A DNA stretch of 64,000 nt, taken from contig DATAUC010000109.1 of the NCBI GenBank assembly GCA_036268485.1, positions 62,001 through 126,000 of the forward strand. The letters are read 5' to 3'. The stretch is from Bog-473 sp036268485. GTDB lineage: Bacteria; Actinomycetota; Acidimicrobiia; Acidimicrobiales; RAAP-2. Below the pieces are notes generated by a model, which saw only the letters and a list, made by a program, of their open reading frames with translations, did no database searches and was not told the DNA's origin. Position numbers and translations under genes: made by a program. This document shows positions 23,315-32,219 of this stretch, in pieces (the stretch's first letter is position 1; every line of letters starts with the position of its first letter).

Positions 23315-24091
23315 TCAGCGGTAAGACGGTGGCTGCTTACCGGCTGATTCGGGAACGTTGACGGGGAAATTACCGATCTGCGGATACATGATGCCGGTGT
23401 TGAGGGCGGCCGATCGGGTCATGTCCAGCGATTCCCAAATGGCCCTCACCGTGCCTTGAATGGCCTTGGGATTCCGCCGCGCAATGGAGAGCGCTATCTC
23501 CCGGGCGCGCGACCGGAGGCCGTCGCGGGCCACGACCTCAGTGACAAGGCCGAGGCGCAGGGCCGTTGCCGCCGTGATCCGCTCCTCGTTGCCCATGAGG
23601 GCCCAACGCAGGACGTCGCCCAGCGGCACGCCCCGGTGCAACATGCCGATGGGTTCGAGGGCAGACACGATGCCAACCGTGGCGTGCGGATCGAAGAACT
23701 CGGCGTCGTCCGAGCAGATGATGATGTCCGCTTCATTCAAGAAGTACTGCGCCCCACCGGCACACAGGCCGTGCACGGCGACAACCAGCGGCTTCCACAC
23801 CCGGTGGCGATGCTTCGGCGAGAGCGTGTCGCCGGGGTCGAAGTAGTTCCACGCATTTTCCCGGGTGAACCAGGTACCGCCCCCCTTAATGTCCACGCCG
23901 GTACTGAAGGCTCGGTCTCCGTTCGCCTGCAGCACCACGGAGTGGATGTCGTCGTCTTCCCGGATGGTTTCCCAGGCCCAAGCCATATCCGCGGCCATGG
24001 CGTCAGTAAACGAATTGAGCGCTTCCGGACGGTCAAGCGTGATGGTGGCAACCTGATCGGCTACCTCAAATGTGATGGCTTCGAGCCCCAT
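23315..24091 (-). CDS. Enoyl-CoA hydratase/isomerase (crotonase) family protein, atypical active site
   Basis: 258 residues, crotonase fold: DRPEALNSFTDAM near the N-terminus, GDRAFSTGVDIKGG (oxyanion strand) and AVHGLCAGGAQYFLNEADII (second oxyanion). By alignment in my head the two catalytic Glu of classic enoyl-CoA hydratase are replaced (Tyr in GGAQY and His in FFDPH), so hydration by the textbook mechanism is unlikely; it may be an isomerase, hydrolase or lyase. Start ATG at 24089-24091 has GGAGG. It lies downstream of the acyl-CoA ligase on the same strand, 66 bases apart. Confidence 0.87.
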   Translation of the reverse strand: MGLEAITFEVADQVATITLDRPEALNSFTDAMAADMAWAWETIREDDDIHSVVLQANGDRAFSTGVDIKGGGTWFTRENAWNYFDPGDTLSPKHRHRVWKPLVVAVHGLCAGGAQYFLNEADIIICSDDAEFFDPHATVGIVSALEPIGMLHRGVPLGDVLRWALMGNEERITAATALRLGLVTEVVARDGLRSRAREIALSIARRNPKAIQGTVRAIWESLDMTRSAALNTGIMYPQIGNFPVNVPESAGKQPPSYR

Positions 24092-24157
24092 GGCATCCTC
24101 CCTGCGGGGCCAGACGCCCGGCCGAGTGACATTAGATCAGCCCTTCAGTGTGGCCGC

Positions 24158-25699
24158 CTACTGCTGGGTTCGCAGGTCCCGCTTCAGTATCTTGCCCGAC
24201 GGGTTGCGAGGCAACGCGTCGAGGAATGTAATCGCCTTGGGCACCTTGAACTTGGCCAGCTGGCCCGCGCAGTGGGTCGTCAACTCGTCTTCCGTTGTCG
24301 AATGGTCGGGTCGTAAGACCACGAACGCCACGGGGACCTCGCCCCAGCGCTCGTCCACTCGCCCGACCACAGCCGCCTCCAACACGGCCGCATGCTCATA
24401 CAGCACCCGTTCGACCTCGGAACCTGCGATGTTCTCGCCGCCGGACACGATCATGTCCTTGAGGCGGTCGACGATGAACACGTACCCGTCCTCGTCCATC
24501 ACCCCGATGTCACCCGTATGGAACCAGCCGCCGGCGAACGCCTGCTCCGTGGCTTCGGGGTCGCGCCAGTAGCCCTTGAACACCTTGGGGCCGCGCAACA
24601 CGATCTCGCCGCGGTCACCGGCCCGCGCGCGCTCGCCCTGTTCATTCCAGATTTCGAGCTCAAGGTGCAGACACGGTCGCCCCACGCTGCCCAGCTTGCT
24701 GACGATGTGCTCGTGATCCAAGAAGGTGTCACCCGAGACCGTTTCGGTAAGTCCGTAGGCGTCGGCGAACCAAGCCGAGGGGAAAGCACGCCCGATGCGC
24801 TCGATCAGTGGGATGGGCATCTTTTCGCCGCCGTTGATGATCACCCGCACCGACGACAAGTCCCGGCTCTCGACATCGGGCAACGCCATGATGGCGTTCA
24901 CCATGGCCGGCGCCAGCCATACCGTGGTGACCTGCGACCGCTCAAGCTCGTCGACCACAGTTGCGGCATCGAAGGTGCGGTGGATGATGATGCTGGCACC
25001 AGCCGCCAGGAGCGTGGTCGTGGTGAGATCCAGTGCACCCACGTGGTAGAGCGGCCCGCAGGCCAGACCGAGGTCCGCCGCCGTGAACCCGAACTCGACC
25101 ATGTGGGCCAGGTTCTTCCAGGCCAGGTTGGCGTGGGACAGCATCACGCCCTTGGGGCGACCGGTGGTACCTGAGGTGTACATCAGGCGGTGGACGTCGT
25201 CGGGCCCGGCCCGGACTGGGGGCGGCGGTGTGCCGCCAATTTCGAGTTCGGTGAGGGGCGTCCAGCCCGGTTGGCCAGACGGACCGATGGAGACCTTGAG
25301 AAGCGGGTGTCCGAGGCCCTTCGTGGCCTGATTGGCCACGTCCCCCAGAACCGGATCGCATACCAGGACGCGAGCCTCGGCATGCTCCAGAATGAAACGG
25401 ACCTCCGCGGCGGCGAGGCGCCAGTTGATCGGCATGACAATGGCGCCGAGGTAATTGACGGCAAATATCGTCTGGAGGAACTCGGGGCAATTGTAGGACA
25501 GGAGTCCCACCACGTCGCCGCGGCCTATCCCCTGCTGGTGCAGTCCCGCCGCCATCGCCACCACCCGCTCAGCCATTTCCCCATAGGTGATGACCTCACC
25601 CTCGAACACCGTCATGGGTCGTTCCGGGTGGCGGATGGCGTGGTGGGCCAGCACCCCGAACCAGTTGACGTCAGTGCTCATCGTGCCGTCCGTGCTCAT
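24158..25699 (-). CDS. Acyl-CoA/aryl-CoA synthetase (AMP-dependent ligase)
   Basis: 513 residues, ANL superfamily. Motifs in order: LMYTSGTTGRPKGVMLSHAN (AMP/P-loop, about 167-186), ADAYGLTET (about 302), HTGDIGVMDEDGYVFIVDR (hinge region, about 393-411) and PSGKILKRDLR with the adenylation Lys near the C-terminus. It would activate a fatty, terpenoid or aryl acid to its CoA thioester using ATP. Start ATG at 25697-25699 is preceded by GGAG; a GTG 27 bases earlier is less likely. It diverges from a TetR gene with the shared operator motif between them. Confidence 0.9.
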   Translation of the reverse strand: MSTDGTMSTDVNWFGVLAHHAIRHPERPMTVFEGEVITYGEMAERVVAMAAGLHQQGIGRGDVVGLLSYNCPEFLQTIFAVNYLGAIVMPINWRLAAAEVRFILEHAEARVLVCDPVLGDVANQATKGLGHPLLKVSIGPSGQPGWTPLTELEIGGTPPPPVRAGPDDVHRLMYTSGTTGRPKGVMLSHANLAWKNLAHMVEFGFTAADLGLACGPLYHVGALDLTTTTLLAAGASIIIHRTFDAATVVDELERSQVTTVWLAPAMVNAIMALPDVESRDLSSVRVIINGGEKMPIPLIERIGRAFPSAWFADAYGLTETVSGDTFLDHEHIVSKLGSVGRPCLHLELEIWNEQGERARAGDRGEIVLRGPKVFKGYWRDPEATEQAFAGGWFHTGDIGVMDEDGYVFIVDRLKDMIVSGGENIAGSEVERVLYEHAAVLEAAVVGRVDERWGEVPVAFVVLRPDHSTTEDELTTHCAGQLAKFKVPKAITFLDALPRNPSGKILKRDLRTQQ

Positions 25700-25730
25700 A
25701 CCGACTCCGAGAAGACCCCGCGGCACAAAA

Positions 25731-25746
25731 ACCGACCGACCGGTCC
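25731..25746. promoter_or_regulatory. Operator motif, variant a (ligase/TetR promoter)
   Basis: ACCGACCGACCGGTCC holds the exact core ACCGACCGGT (25735-25744) found at 38.5 and 41.3 kb. It lies about nine bases upstream of the TetR -10 (TATCGT, 25755-25760). This is the only copy beside a regulator gene, so that TetR is the natural candidate to bind all copies. Confidence 0.6.
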
Positions 25747-25767
25747 AGAACCACTATCGTCCGTGGG

Positions 25768-26391
25768 ATGACGACGGAGTCGACCAGCACGGACTCCGCG
25801 CGCACATCCAAATGGGAACTGCGCCGCCAGACCATCATCGACACCTCGGCCCGCGTCTTCGCCCGCCAGGGCTATCACGCCACCGGCATCATGGAGCTCT
25901 GCGCCGCCAATGACCTCGGCAAGGGTGCCCTGTACCACTACATCGGCTCGAAGGAAGAACTCCTGGCCGGCATCCACGACCGCGTGATGGACGAAGTCAT
26001 GCTGGGCGCCGACCGGGTGGCGGCCACCGGAGGCGAGGCGTCCCAACAGCTGGCCATGTTGGGGGACGAGCTGCTCGACGTCATCCATCGCTACCCGGAC
26101 CACGTCTGGGTCTTCCTGCACGAGTTTCCCGCCCTCACCGGTGAACGGGCCGAGCAGTTCCGGGTGCGCCGCCAACGGTACGAGCGTCAGATCGAAGGCG
26201 TCCTGCGCGACGGCGTCAAGAGCGGCGAGTTCAGCGACATCGATCCCTGGCTGACAGCGCGGGCCTGGTTGGGCATGCACAACTACACGTACCTGTGGCT
26301 GAAGCCGGGAGGCCGCTTGACGGCACGCTCGGTGGCGAAGCCCTTCGCCGACATCTTCATGCGGGGCCTGTTGGCCACGGACGAGCGCTGA
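25768..26391 (+). CDS. TetR-family regulator, candidate master of the ACCGACCGGT regulon
   Basis: 207 residues. HTH region: WELRRQTIIDTSARVFARQG, then IMELCAANDLGKGALYHYIGSKEELL (about residues 15-60); the remainder is helical with FPALTGERAEQFRVRR and a long ligand pocket region. The style recalls fatty-acid or sterol-responsive regulators of the KstR kind, but the ligand is not predictable. ATG at 25768 is seven bases after TATCGT. It faces the acyl-CoA ligase; a CoA thioester effector would be logical. Confidence 0.9.
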   Translation: MTTESTSTDSARTSKWELRRQTIIDTSARVFARQGYHATGIMELCAANDLGKGALYHYIGSKEELLAGIHDRVMDEVMLGADRVAATGGEASQQLAMLGDELLDVIHRYPDHVWVFLHEFPALTGERAEQFRVRRQRYERQIEGVLRDGVKSGEFSDIDPWLTARAWLGMHNYTYLWLKPGGRLTARSVAKPFADIFMRGLLATDER

Positions 26392-26397
26392 CACTGC

Positions 26398-27150
26398 TCA
26401 CGGGGCTGAGTACCCGCCGTCGACCACGAGGGCGGAACCCGTGGTCCACCGGGACTCCTCGCCGGCCAGGTAGGCGTAGGCCCCGACCAGATCACCGGCG
26501 GTGCCGAGACCCAGCGGGTGGCGCCGGGCAATCGCATCGAGTGCCTCCTCCGGCAGGCCCTCGTGAATAGCCGAACGGAAGGTACCCGGACAGACGCAGT
26601 TCACCCGGATGCCGTCGCGGGCATATTCCACGGCGGCAACCTTGGCCAGCTCGATGACAGCTGCCTTGCTGGCGCAATAAGGCGCCGAGTGCGACCACGC
26701 TGTCATGCCGGCCACCGACGCCGTGAGGATGATGGAGCCCGACCCTTGCGCCCGCATCACCGGTACCGCAGCCTGAATGCCATGCACGGCACCGAAGACG
26801 TTGACCCGGAATACCCGCTCCCACTCTTCAGTCGGCAAATTGTGGATGCGGCCGTTGGGGGCCAGCACGCCGGCATTGCTCACCAGTACGTCCAGCCGAC
26901 CGAACCGGCTCACGGCCAGATCGACCACCGCCGCTACGTCGACGAACTGGCCCACGTCGGCCGCCACGGTGGCCGTCGGCGTCGATGTGGCGTTCACCGC
27001 GTCCAGTGAGCCGGCCAGTGCGGCGTCGGATATGTCGCTCATCACAAGTGCCGTATTCGAATCGGCAGCCAACCGCGCACAGATGGCACCGCCGAGCGAG
27101 CCACCGGCTCCAATGACGGCAATGACCCGTCGTGGCGTGTCATCGCTCAT
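26398..27150 (-). CDS. Short-chain dehydrogenase/reductase (SDR)
   Basis: 250 residues, classical SDR. Seen: VIGAGGSLGGAICARLA (cofactor loop), DVLVSNAGVL (NAG), catalytic Ser in TASVAGMTAW, YCASKAAVIEL (YxxxK) and VNCVCPGTFRS. It probably oxidises a secondary alcohol to a ketone. Start ATG at 27148-27150 or 27166-27168; the latter has GAGG just upstream. It shares a promoter region, with operator copy b, with the divergent fused E1 gene and converges on the TetR gene with six bases between stops. Confidence 0.88.
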   Translation of the reverse strand: MSDDTPRRVIAVIGAGGSLGGAICARLAADSNTALVMSDISDAALAGSLDAVNATSTPTATVAADVGQFVDVAAVVDLAVSRFGRLDVLVSNAGVLAPNGRIHNLPTEEWERVFRVNVFGAVHGIQAAVPVMRAQGSGSIILTASVAGMTAWSHSAPYCASKAAVIELAKVAAVEYARDGIRVNCVCPGTFRSAIHEGLPEEALDAIARRHPLGLGTAGDLVGAYAYLAGEESRWTTGSALVVDGGYSAP

Positions 27151-27180
27151 GTCGGATGGATCCCCCATTCGCCTCGTGAT

Positions 27181-27198
27181 TGGACCGATCAGTACAGT
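27181..27198. promoter_or_regulatory. Operator motif, variant b, with the E1-fusion -10
   Basis: TGGACCGATCAGTACA (27181-27196) matches TGGACTGACCGGTACA at 35473 in 13 of 16 positions. It overlaps TACAGT (27193-27198), a -10 eight bases before the ATG of the fused E1 gene. Weakest in symmetry but right in position, between divergent genes. Confidence 0.5.
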
Positions 27199-27206
27199 AC
27201 ACAACG

Positions 27207-29207
27207 ATGCCGAAGCCCAAGCAAGTGGAAACACCTGAGAACGCGGTCGACGTCGGCGAGTTGGTTGACCTTCAGCGACGGATGCTGGTCATCCGCGGCT
27301 TCGAGGAACGGGTGGCCCGGCTCTACCGCGAGGGGCTCGTTCCTGGCTTCGTCCATCTCTCCATCGGGCAGGAAGCAGCTGCCGTGGGCGCCTGCCGGCC
27401 GTTGCGTCCCGACGACGTCATTACCTCGACCCACCGGGGGCACGGGCACTGCCTGGCCAAAGGCCTCGAACCGATGGGCATGTTCGCCGAACTCATGGCC
27501 AAGGACGGTGGCACCAACAGAGGGCGCGGCGGTTCCATGCACATCGCCGATCCCACACTCGGAATATTCGGGGCCAACGGGATTGTGGCCGCGGGACTCC
27601 CCATCGCCGTGGGGGCCGCCACCGCGGCGCAACTTCGTCACACCGACTCGGTGGCCGTCGCCTTCTTCGGTGACGGCGCTGCCGCCCAGGGCGCCTTCCA
27701 TGAAGCGTTGAACCTGGCCGCCGTCTGGCGCCTCCCTGTCATCTTCTTTTGCGAGAACAACGGCTATTCAGAGTTCTCGCCGACGGCGACGCAGCAGGCG
27801 GCGTCGCTCGAATTACGGACCCAGGGCTACGCCATGCCCTACTTCGCCGTCGACGGCAATGACGTGGTGGCCACCACTACGACCATGGGTCATGTCGTCC
27901 GGTCCGTCCGCGACGGAGGCGGGCCGGTGGTGGTCGAAGCGGCGACCTACCGCTGGCACGGGCACTACGAGGGTGATCCGCAGCGCTACCGCACGCCGGA
28001 GGAACTGGCGGAGTGGCAACTACGGGATCCGATAGTGCTCTTCCGGCACTCGTTAATCGAGGCTGGGGTGCCGGAAACCGAACTGATCGCTCTCGAGGCC
28101 TCGGTGGAGCAGCAGTTGGACGACGCCGTCGAACGGGCCTCCGCTCTGGCGGCGCCGCAAACCTCCTCCCTCTTCGATTTCGTCGTCCGACCTCGACCGA
28201 CACCACCGCAGGAAACTGTGCTCACGAATGACCTCGGCACCTGGCGCACCATGGACGCCATCACGGCGGCGCTCGAGTCGGCGCTGACGAGGGACGAGAG
28301 CGTTTTTATAGCCGGTGTCGACGTCGGCGACGGGGGCAACGTGTTCGGACTGACCCGCGGTCTGCGCGAGCGCTTCGGCGAGCGGGTCCGGGACACCCCA
28401 ATTTCCGAAACCGCCGTAGTGGGCGTGGCCGTTGGAGCGGCCATGGCCGGCATGCGTCCCGTGGTCGAAATCATGTACCTCGACTTCCTGGGTGTCTGCC
28501 TGGACCAGCTGCTCAACCAGGCCGCCAAGCTCCCCTTCATGACAGGCGGTGCGGCTCAGATGGCACTGACCGTGCGCACCCAGTTCGGCGCCGGCCGTTC
28601 GTCGGGCAGCCAGCACTCGCAGAGCCTCGAAGCCCTCCTGGCCCACATCCCCGGCCTGACCGTGGTGATGCCCTCGACACCGGCCGACACCTACGGGTTG
28701 CTGCTGTCCTCCATTGAAGACCCCAACCCGGTGGTCTTCATTGAGAATCGACTGCTCTACGGCATGAAGGGACCACAACCTCCGGCCGACTACCGCGTCC
28801 CCATCGGGAAGTCGACCGTCGTGCGGCAAGGTTCGGACCTCACCGTCGTCTCGATCTCACGGATGGTGCACGAAGCACTGGCGGCGGCCGACGAGCTGGC
28901 CGCTGAGGGCATCTCGGTAGAGGTGATCGACCTGCGCACGGTAACGCCGCTCGATATGGAGCCCGTCCTCACCTCGGTGCACAAGACCAGCCGGCTGCTC
29001 ATTGCCCATGAAGCCGTGATGCCGTTCGGTATCGGGGCTGAAATCGCGGCCACCGTGGCTCGTGAGGCGTTCTGGGACCTCGATGCCCCCATCGAGCGCG
29101 TCGGTGCCGCCGCCACCCCGCCGCCCTATGCGCCAGAACTGGAGAAGGCCTGGCTGCCCGACCGGCACCGCATCGCCGAGGCCATCCGGAAATTGGCGGC
29201 CGTCTAA
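27207..29207 (+). CDS. Fused alpha-beta E1 of a 2-oxoacid (or acetoin-type) dehydrogenase
   Basis: 666 residues. The first ~340 are an E1-alpha subunit with the thiamine-diphosphate motif FFGDGAAAQGAFHEALNLAA ending CENNGYSEFSP. From about 350 to the end is an E1-beta subunit: PISETAVVGVAVGAAMAGMRP, MTGGAAQMALTVRTQFGAG and a C-terminal VSISRMVHEALAA transketolase domain. E1 chains are usually separate; here they are one chain. No E2 or E3 gene is visible, so it either borrows them or acts alone as a decarboxylase. ATG 27207 is leaderless-type. It is under operator copy b. Confidence 0.92.
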   Translation: MPKPKQVETPENAVDVGELVDLQRRMLVIRGFEERVARLYREGLVPGFVHLSIGQEAAAVGACRPLRPDDVITSTHRGHGHCLAKGLEPMGMFAELMAKDGGTNRGRGGSMHIADPTLGIFGANGIVAAGLPIAVGAATAAQLRHTDSVAVAFFGDGAAAQGAFHEALNLAAVWRLPVIFFCENNGYSEFSPTATQQAASLELRTQGYAMPYFAVDGNDVVATTTTMGHVVRSVRDGGGPVVVEAATYRWHGHYEGDPQRYRTPEELAEWQLRDPIVLFRHSLIEAGVPETELIALEASVEQQLDDAVERASALAAPQTSSLFDFVVRPRPTPPQETVLTNDLGTWRTMDAITAALESALTRDESVFIAGVDVGDGGNVFGLTRGLRERFGERVRDTPISETAVVGVAVGAAMAGMRPVVEIMYLDFLGVCLDQLLNQAAKLPFMTGGAAQMALTVRTQFGAGRSSGSQHSQSLEALLAHIPGLTVVMPSTPADTYGLLLSSIEDPNPVVFIENRLLYGMKGPQPPADYRVPIGKSTVVRQGSDLTVVSISRMVHEALAAADELAAEGISVEVIDLRTVTPLDMEPVLTSVHKTSRLLIAHEAVMPFGIGAEIAATVAREAFWDLDAPIERVGAAATPPPYAPELEKAWLPDRHRIAEAIRKLAAV

Positions 29208-29241
29208 CTCCGGAACACCTAGTATATAAGCCAGATAGAAG

Positions 29242-29257
29242 CGCCCCGAACTGGGCG
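29242..29257 (+). terminator. Weak hairpin after the E1-fusion gene
   Basis: CGCCC-cgaact-GGGCG, followed after a few bases by GGGTTTT. It lies in the 119-base gap (29208-29326) between the converging E1-fusion and DUF genes. A modest stem, so a possible bidirectional terminator only. I see nothing else in the gap. Confidence 0.35.
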
Positions 29258-29326
29258 TATGGGTTTTACAAACCGTAGATTCGTCCTGAGATTTGTGTCT
29301 GAACGCGACCAAGTCCATAAGACCAC

Positions 29327-30088
29327 TCAGGGCACATACCGCGACCATTCATAGGACACGAGGCTGTGGAAGGGGGCAGCCAAGAGTGGTTCAATTCCTG
29401 TCTCCGACCAGCGCTGTTCAAGTCGAGGGCGAAGGCGCATCGCCACCTCAGCTGGATCGTCGTCGAGAAACAAGTAGCTCACGTGAAGACCGGAATTGTC
29501 CTGGGTGTTGAATGGGGGTTCGAGTGCTTCGGCCCCTCCCCACCAAGCGCCTCCCACGCCTGCGACGTCGAGTAGATCGCCAACCGGACGGCCACCACGT
29601 TCGATCATGAAATAGACACCCTTGGTTGACCACCAGAGCAGGACATCGGCACCCACCTTGATCCGTGGCGCAGCGGCAATCCCTTCGAGCCGGTAGGCAC
29701 TTCGTTCGACCAGCGGCAGGAGGTACGGAGCCCGACCTGCGTTTCGCAGTGCCACGCTCAACTCATTGAAGCTTTCCATAGCGGACAGGCCAGCGAAAAA
29801 GTACGTCTGAAGATGGTCAGCTTCGTCGTAGCGGGCATCGCTGGCCGCACGTGCGGTACGACAAGCCGGGGTGGAGACCATCCGAAAGGAGGCCCTGAGT
29901 TGCGTTAAGCGATGCTGTTCGGGCCGATGATCGAGTGAGTGCCACTCGAGATAGTCAGCGTCGCGACCATCTGGGTGGCGTTTGGACAGTGAGGTATAGA
30001 TCGTGGTGACGTCGGTTCTTCCCGTGGCCAGGATCTCGGGACATTCGTCAGATGGGGTTCCAACCAAAGCGGACGCTTCACTGGTCAT
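29327..30088 (-). CDS. Uncharacterised protein, dimeric alpha/beta-barrel-like
   Basis: 253 residues that I cannot name. The first part (DVTTIYTSLSKRHPDGRDAD, then YLEWHSLDHRPEQHRL) resembles EthD/Dabb-like small oxidoreductase-associated domains, and a second similar segment follows (VGADVLLWWSTKGVYFMI; LHVSYLFLDDDPAEVAMRLR), suggesting a duplicated ferredoxin-like fold. No catalytic motif seen. It is the last of four genes in the Rieske operon, 21 bases after the DUF1330-SDR gene, so it may handle an unstable intermediate of that pathway. Confidence 0.6.
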   Translation of the reverse strand: MTSEASALVGTPSDECPEILATGRTDVTTIYTSLSKRHPDGRDADYLEWHSLDHRPEQHRLTQLRASFRMVSTPACRTARAASDARYDEADHLQTYFFAGLSAMESFNELSVALRNAGRAPYLLPLVERSAYRLEGIAAAPRIKVGADVLLWWSTKGVYFMIERGGRPVGDLLDVAGVGGAWWGGAEALEPPFNTQDNSGLHVSYLFLDDDPAEVAMRLRPRLEQRWSETGIEPLLAAPFHSLVSYEWSRYVP

Positions 30089-30109
30089 TGATGGCTCCTG
30101 AGGTTTTGG

Positions 30110-31312
30110 CTACGACAGCGTGGTACGGCCGCCGTCAACCGCCAAGGTCTGACCGGAAATGAACGACGACTCGTGCGAGAGAAGAAAAAGCGAGGCGTAT
30201 GCCACTTCCCAGGCTGTCCCCCGCCGCCCGAGCGGCACCGGGATGTTCTCTCGTCCCGGCATATTTCGATCACCGTCACGGCCAATCCCGGTATCGATCA
30301 TCCCCAACATCACGATGTTTGCTCGCACTGCGTCATCCTTTCGAGCGATGGCCGTGGCCCGAACCAGGGCAGAGAGGCCAGCCTTGGACGCGTCGTAGGC
30401 AATCATCTTTCCGATGCCTCTCACGGCACCGATGGAAGAGACGAACACAATCGACGAGTGTGGCTCCATCACTGGGAGGGCGGCACGGGCGGTCAGCATG
30501 GCGCCGCGCAGATTCAGGTCCACCGTGACGTCCCACGCCTCAGCCGTGTTCGCCTCAAATCCAACCGGTCCTGGGACCCCCACGTTGTAAACCAATCCGT
30601 CGATACCGCCGAGGCGCCGTTGAGCAGCGCCGATCATGTTCTCGATACTCTGAGGATCCACAACATCAGCCACCAGGATGTCCGCCGTGCCTCCTTCGGA
30701 TCGAATCAGCTGTACCGTCTCGTTGGCCGACGTTTCGTCCCGATCAACCGCGATGACGTGAGCACCTTCGCGGGCCAGAAGGATGGCCAGAGCCCGACCA
30801 TTGCCAATGGGCTGGTCATCCATCTGAAAATCAGTCTGACCCGCTCCGACGATTACCACGCGCCGACCCTCCATGCGTCCACGGGCAGGTGCAAGGCCGA
30901 GGGCTTCGCTGGGGAGATTCGGCGCACTCGTCCGTGTCACGGCACCGCGCTTCTCACGTTCAGAAGGGATGCGCTCAAACAACGAATCGACTGCGAGCTT
31001 GTTGCCCGGATCCTTGGGAACGAAGCCCGACGCGATGACGACGTTGCAATCGGCGGCGGCTTGTCGGAGCGCGTGTGCCTCTTGACCCGCCTCTGACTCG
31101 TACCAGTGTCGGGCAACTTCAGGCGACTCGAACTCCATAATGGCAAGCCGGCTGCCCTCGCCCCAGCTGCCCTCGCGCACCTCATAGTCGGCATCGACGA
31201 CGAGCATCTTGGCGCCGTGCTCCACCAGCGAGTCATAAGTGGCGGCGCCATGGGATGCCATCCCCTCGGGGCTGTGGATTACTTCGGTCATGATCACGTA
31301 ACCCCTGGGCAC
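30110..31312 (-). CDS. DUF1330-SDR fusion protein
   Basis: 400 residues. Residues 1 to about 96 are a DUF1330 (ferredoxin-like) domain: YVIMTEVIHSPEGMASHGAA, HGAKMLVVDADYEVREGSWG and VARHWYESEAG. A linker follows, then from about 145 an SDR with an unusual long glycine loop (VIVGAGQTDFQMDDQPIGNG), VYNVGVPGP in place of NNAG, and YDASKAGLSAL (YxxxK). Start GTG at 31310-31312 has AGAGGAG just upstream; a longer frame has none. It is third in the Rieske operon, 64 bases after TauD. The fusion suggests the DUF1330 part binds the SDR substrate or product. Confidence 0.85.
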   Translation of the reverse strand: MPRGYVIMTEVIHSPEGMASHGAATYDSLVEHGAKMLVVDADYEVREGSWGEGSRLAIMEFESPEVARHWYESEAGQEAHALRQAAADCNVVIASGFVPKDPGNKLAVDSLFERIPSEREKRGAVTRTSAPNLPSEALGLAPARGRMEGRRVVIVGAGQTDFQMDDQPIGNGRALAILLAREGAHVIAVDRDETSANETVQLIRSEGGTADILVADVVDPQSIENMIGAAQRRLGGIDGLVYNVGVPGPVGFEANTAEAWDVTVDLNLRGAMLTARAALPVMEPHSSIVFVSSIGAVRGIGKMIAYDASKAGLSALVRATAIARKDDAVRANIVMLGMIDTGIGRDGDRNMPGRENIPVPLGRRGTAWEVAYASLFLLSHESSFISGQTLAVDGGRTTLS

Positions 31313-31376
31313 ATCTCTCCTCTGGTTTATCGTCCGCGAATCTGCGGCTGACACGACTCGCTCGTTTGGGTGTCGC

Positions 31377-32219
31377 CTATTGGATCGGCTCACTCCCAAA
31401 GATCGTGGTCCGGAGCATTTCCCGAGGAGAACCGGCGGGATAGGGAGTAGACCGGTGCATCACGCCCGTGTTGTCCCAGATGACGGTATCTCCGACAGAC
31501 CAGTGGTGTCGGTACACGCATTCATCCTTGGTCGCTCGTTCCATGAGTTCGTCGAGCAAGGATCGACTCTCATCAGGGTCCATATCCACGATGTGGTCGG
31601 CATGGGCGCTAATGAGCAGAGATTTGCGCCCGGACCGATGAGTCCACACCAAGGGGTGGACTGACGTCGGTCTGATTCGCCAGCCCTCCAACTGTTTGGG
31701 TGTTGGATCTGGGTAGACCAAACGCTGTGAGGCTTCGAGTGAATGGAGAACTCGAAACGTCTCGAATCGTTCCTTTTCGTCCTCACTGAGCGCGTCATAG
31801 GCAGCGTAAGTGCTGGCGAATTCGGTTTCGCCGCCGGACTCCGCGACCGCCTTGGCACTGAGCACGGTCGCCTTCTGGGGTGGCTCGCCGTGCAACGGCG
31901 TACAGCCGTCTATGTGCCAATGGAACGTACCTTTGAGATATTCCGCGTTCGAGTTCTTTGTGGCATCCCGCGAGACCCGGTAGATGCCAGGAACCGAGTG
32001 GTGACCCTCCGAAAAGTCCACCTCTCCAATCTGCTGACAAAACGTGACCTGTGTTTCGGGATCAAGATTGATGTCAGGGAAGACGAGGACGCCACGAGCC
32101 TCGAGCGCCTCCACCACAGAGGCCACGATGGACTCATCGTTCAGCAAGTCGTCTGCATGAAGACCGGAGATCTCCCCGCCGATCGTCTCCGCGGCCTGCG
32201 TGACGGCCAGGGTGCTCAC
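31377..32219 (-). CDS. TauD/TfdA-family 2-oxoglutarate-dependent dioxygenase
   Basis: 280 residues. Seen: iron facial triad HWHIDGC (His-x-Asp, about 106-110) and the distal His/Arg segment NTGVMHRSTPYPAGSPREM near the C-terminus. These enzymes hydroxylate or cleave substrates with Fe(II), O2 and 2-oxoglutarate; known ones release sulfite from taurine or open phenoxy ethers. Start GTG at 32217-32219 overlaps the Rieske stop as GTGA. Coupled to the Rieske oxygenase, it may perform a second hydroxylation. The preceding frame is open but lies inside the neighbour. Confidence 0.9.
   Translation of the reverse strand: MSTLAVTQAAETIGGEISGLHADDLLNDESIVASVVEALEARGVLVFPDINLDPETQVTFCQQIGEVDFSEGHHSVPGIYRVSRDATKNSNAEYLKGTFHWHIDGCTPLHGEPPQKATVLSAKAVAESGGETEFASTYAAYDALSEDEKERFETFRVLHSLEASQRLVYPDPTPKQLEGWRIRPTSVHPLVWTHRSGRKSLLISAHADHIVDMDPDESRSLLDELMERATKDECVYRHHWSVGDTVIWDNTGVMHRSTPYPAGSPREMLRTTIFGSEPIQ

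Noticed and set aside
29208..29326. Possible tRNA or small RNA in the gap
   Set aside because: No cloverleaf or CCA end; only a weak hairpin was found.
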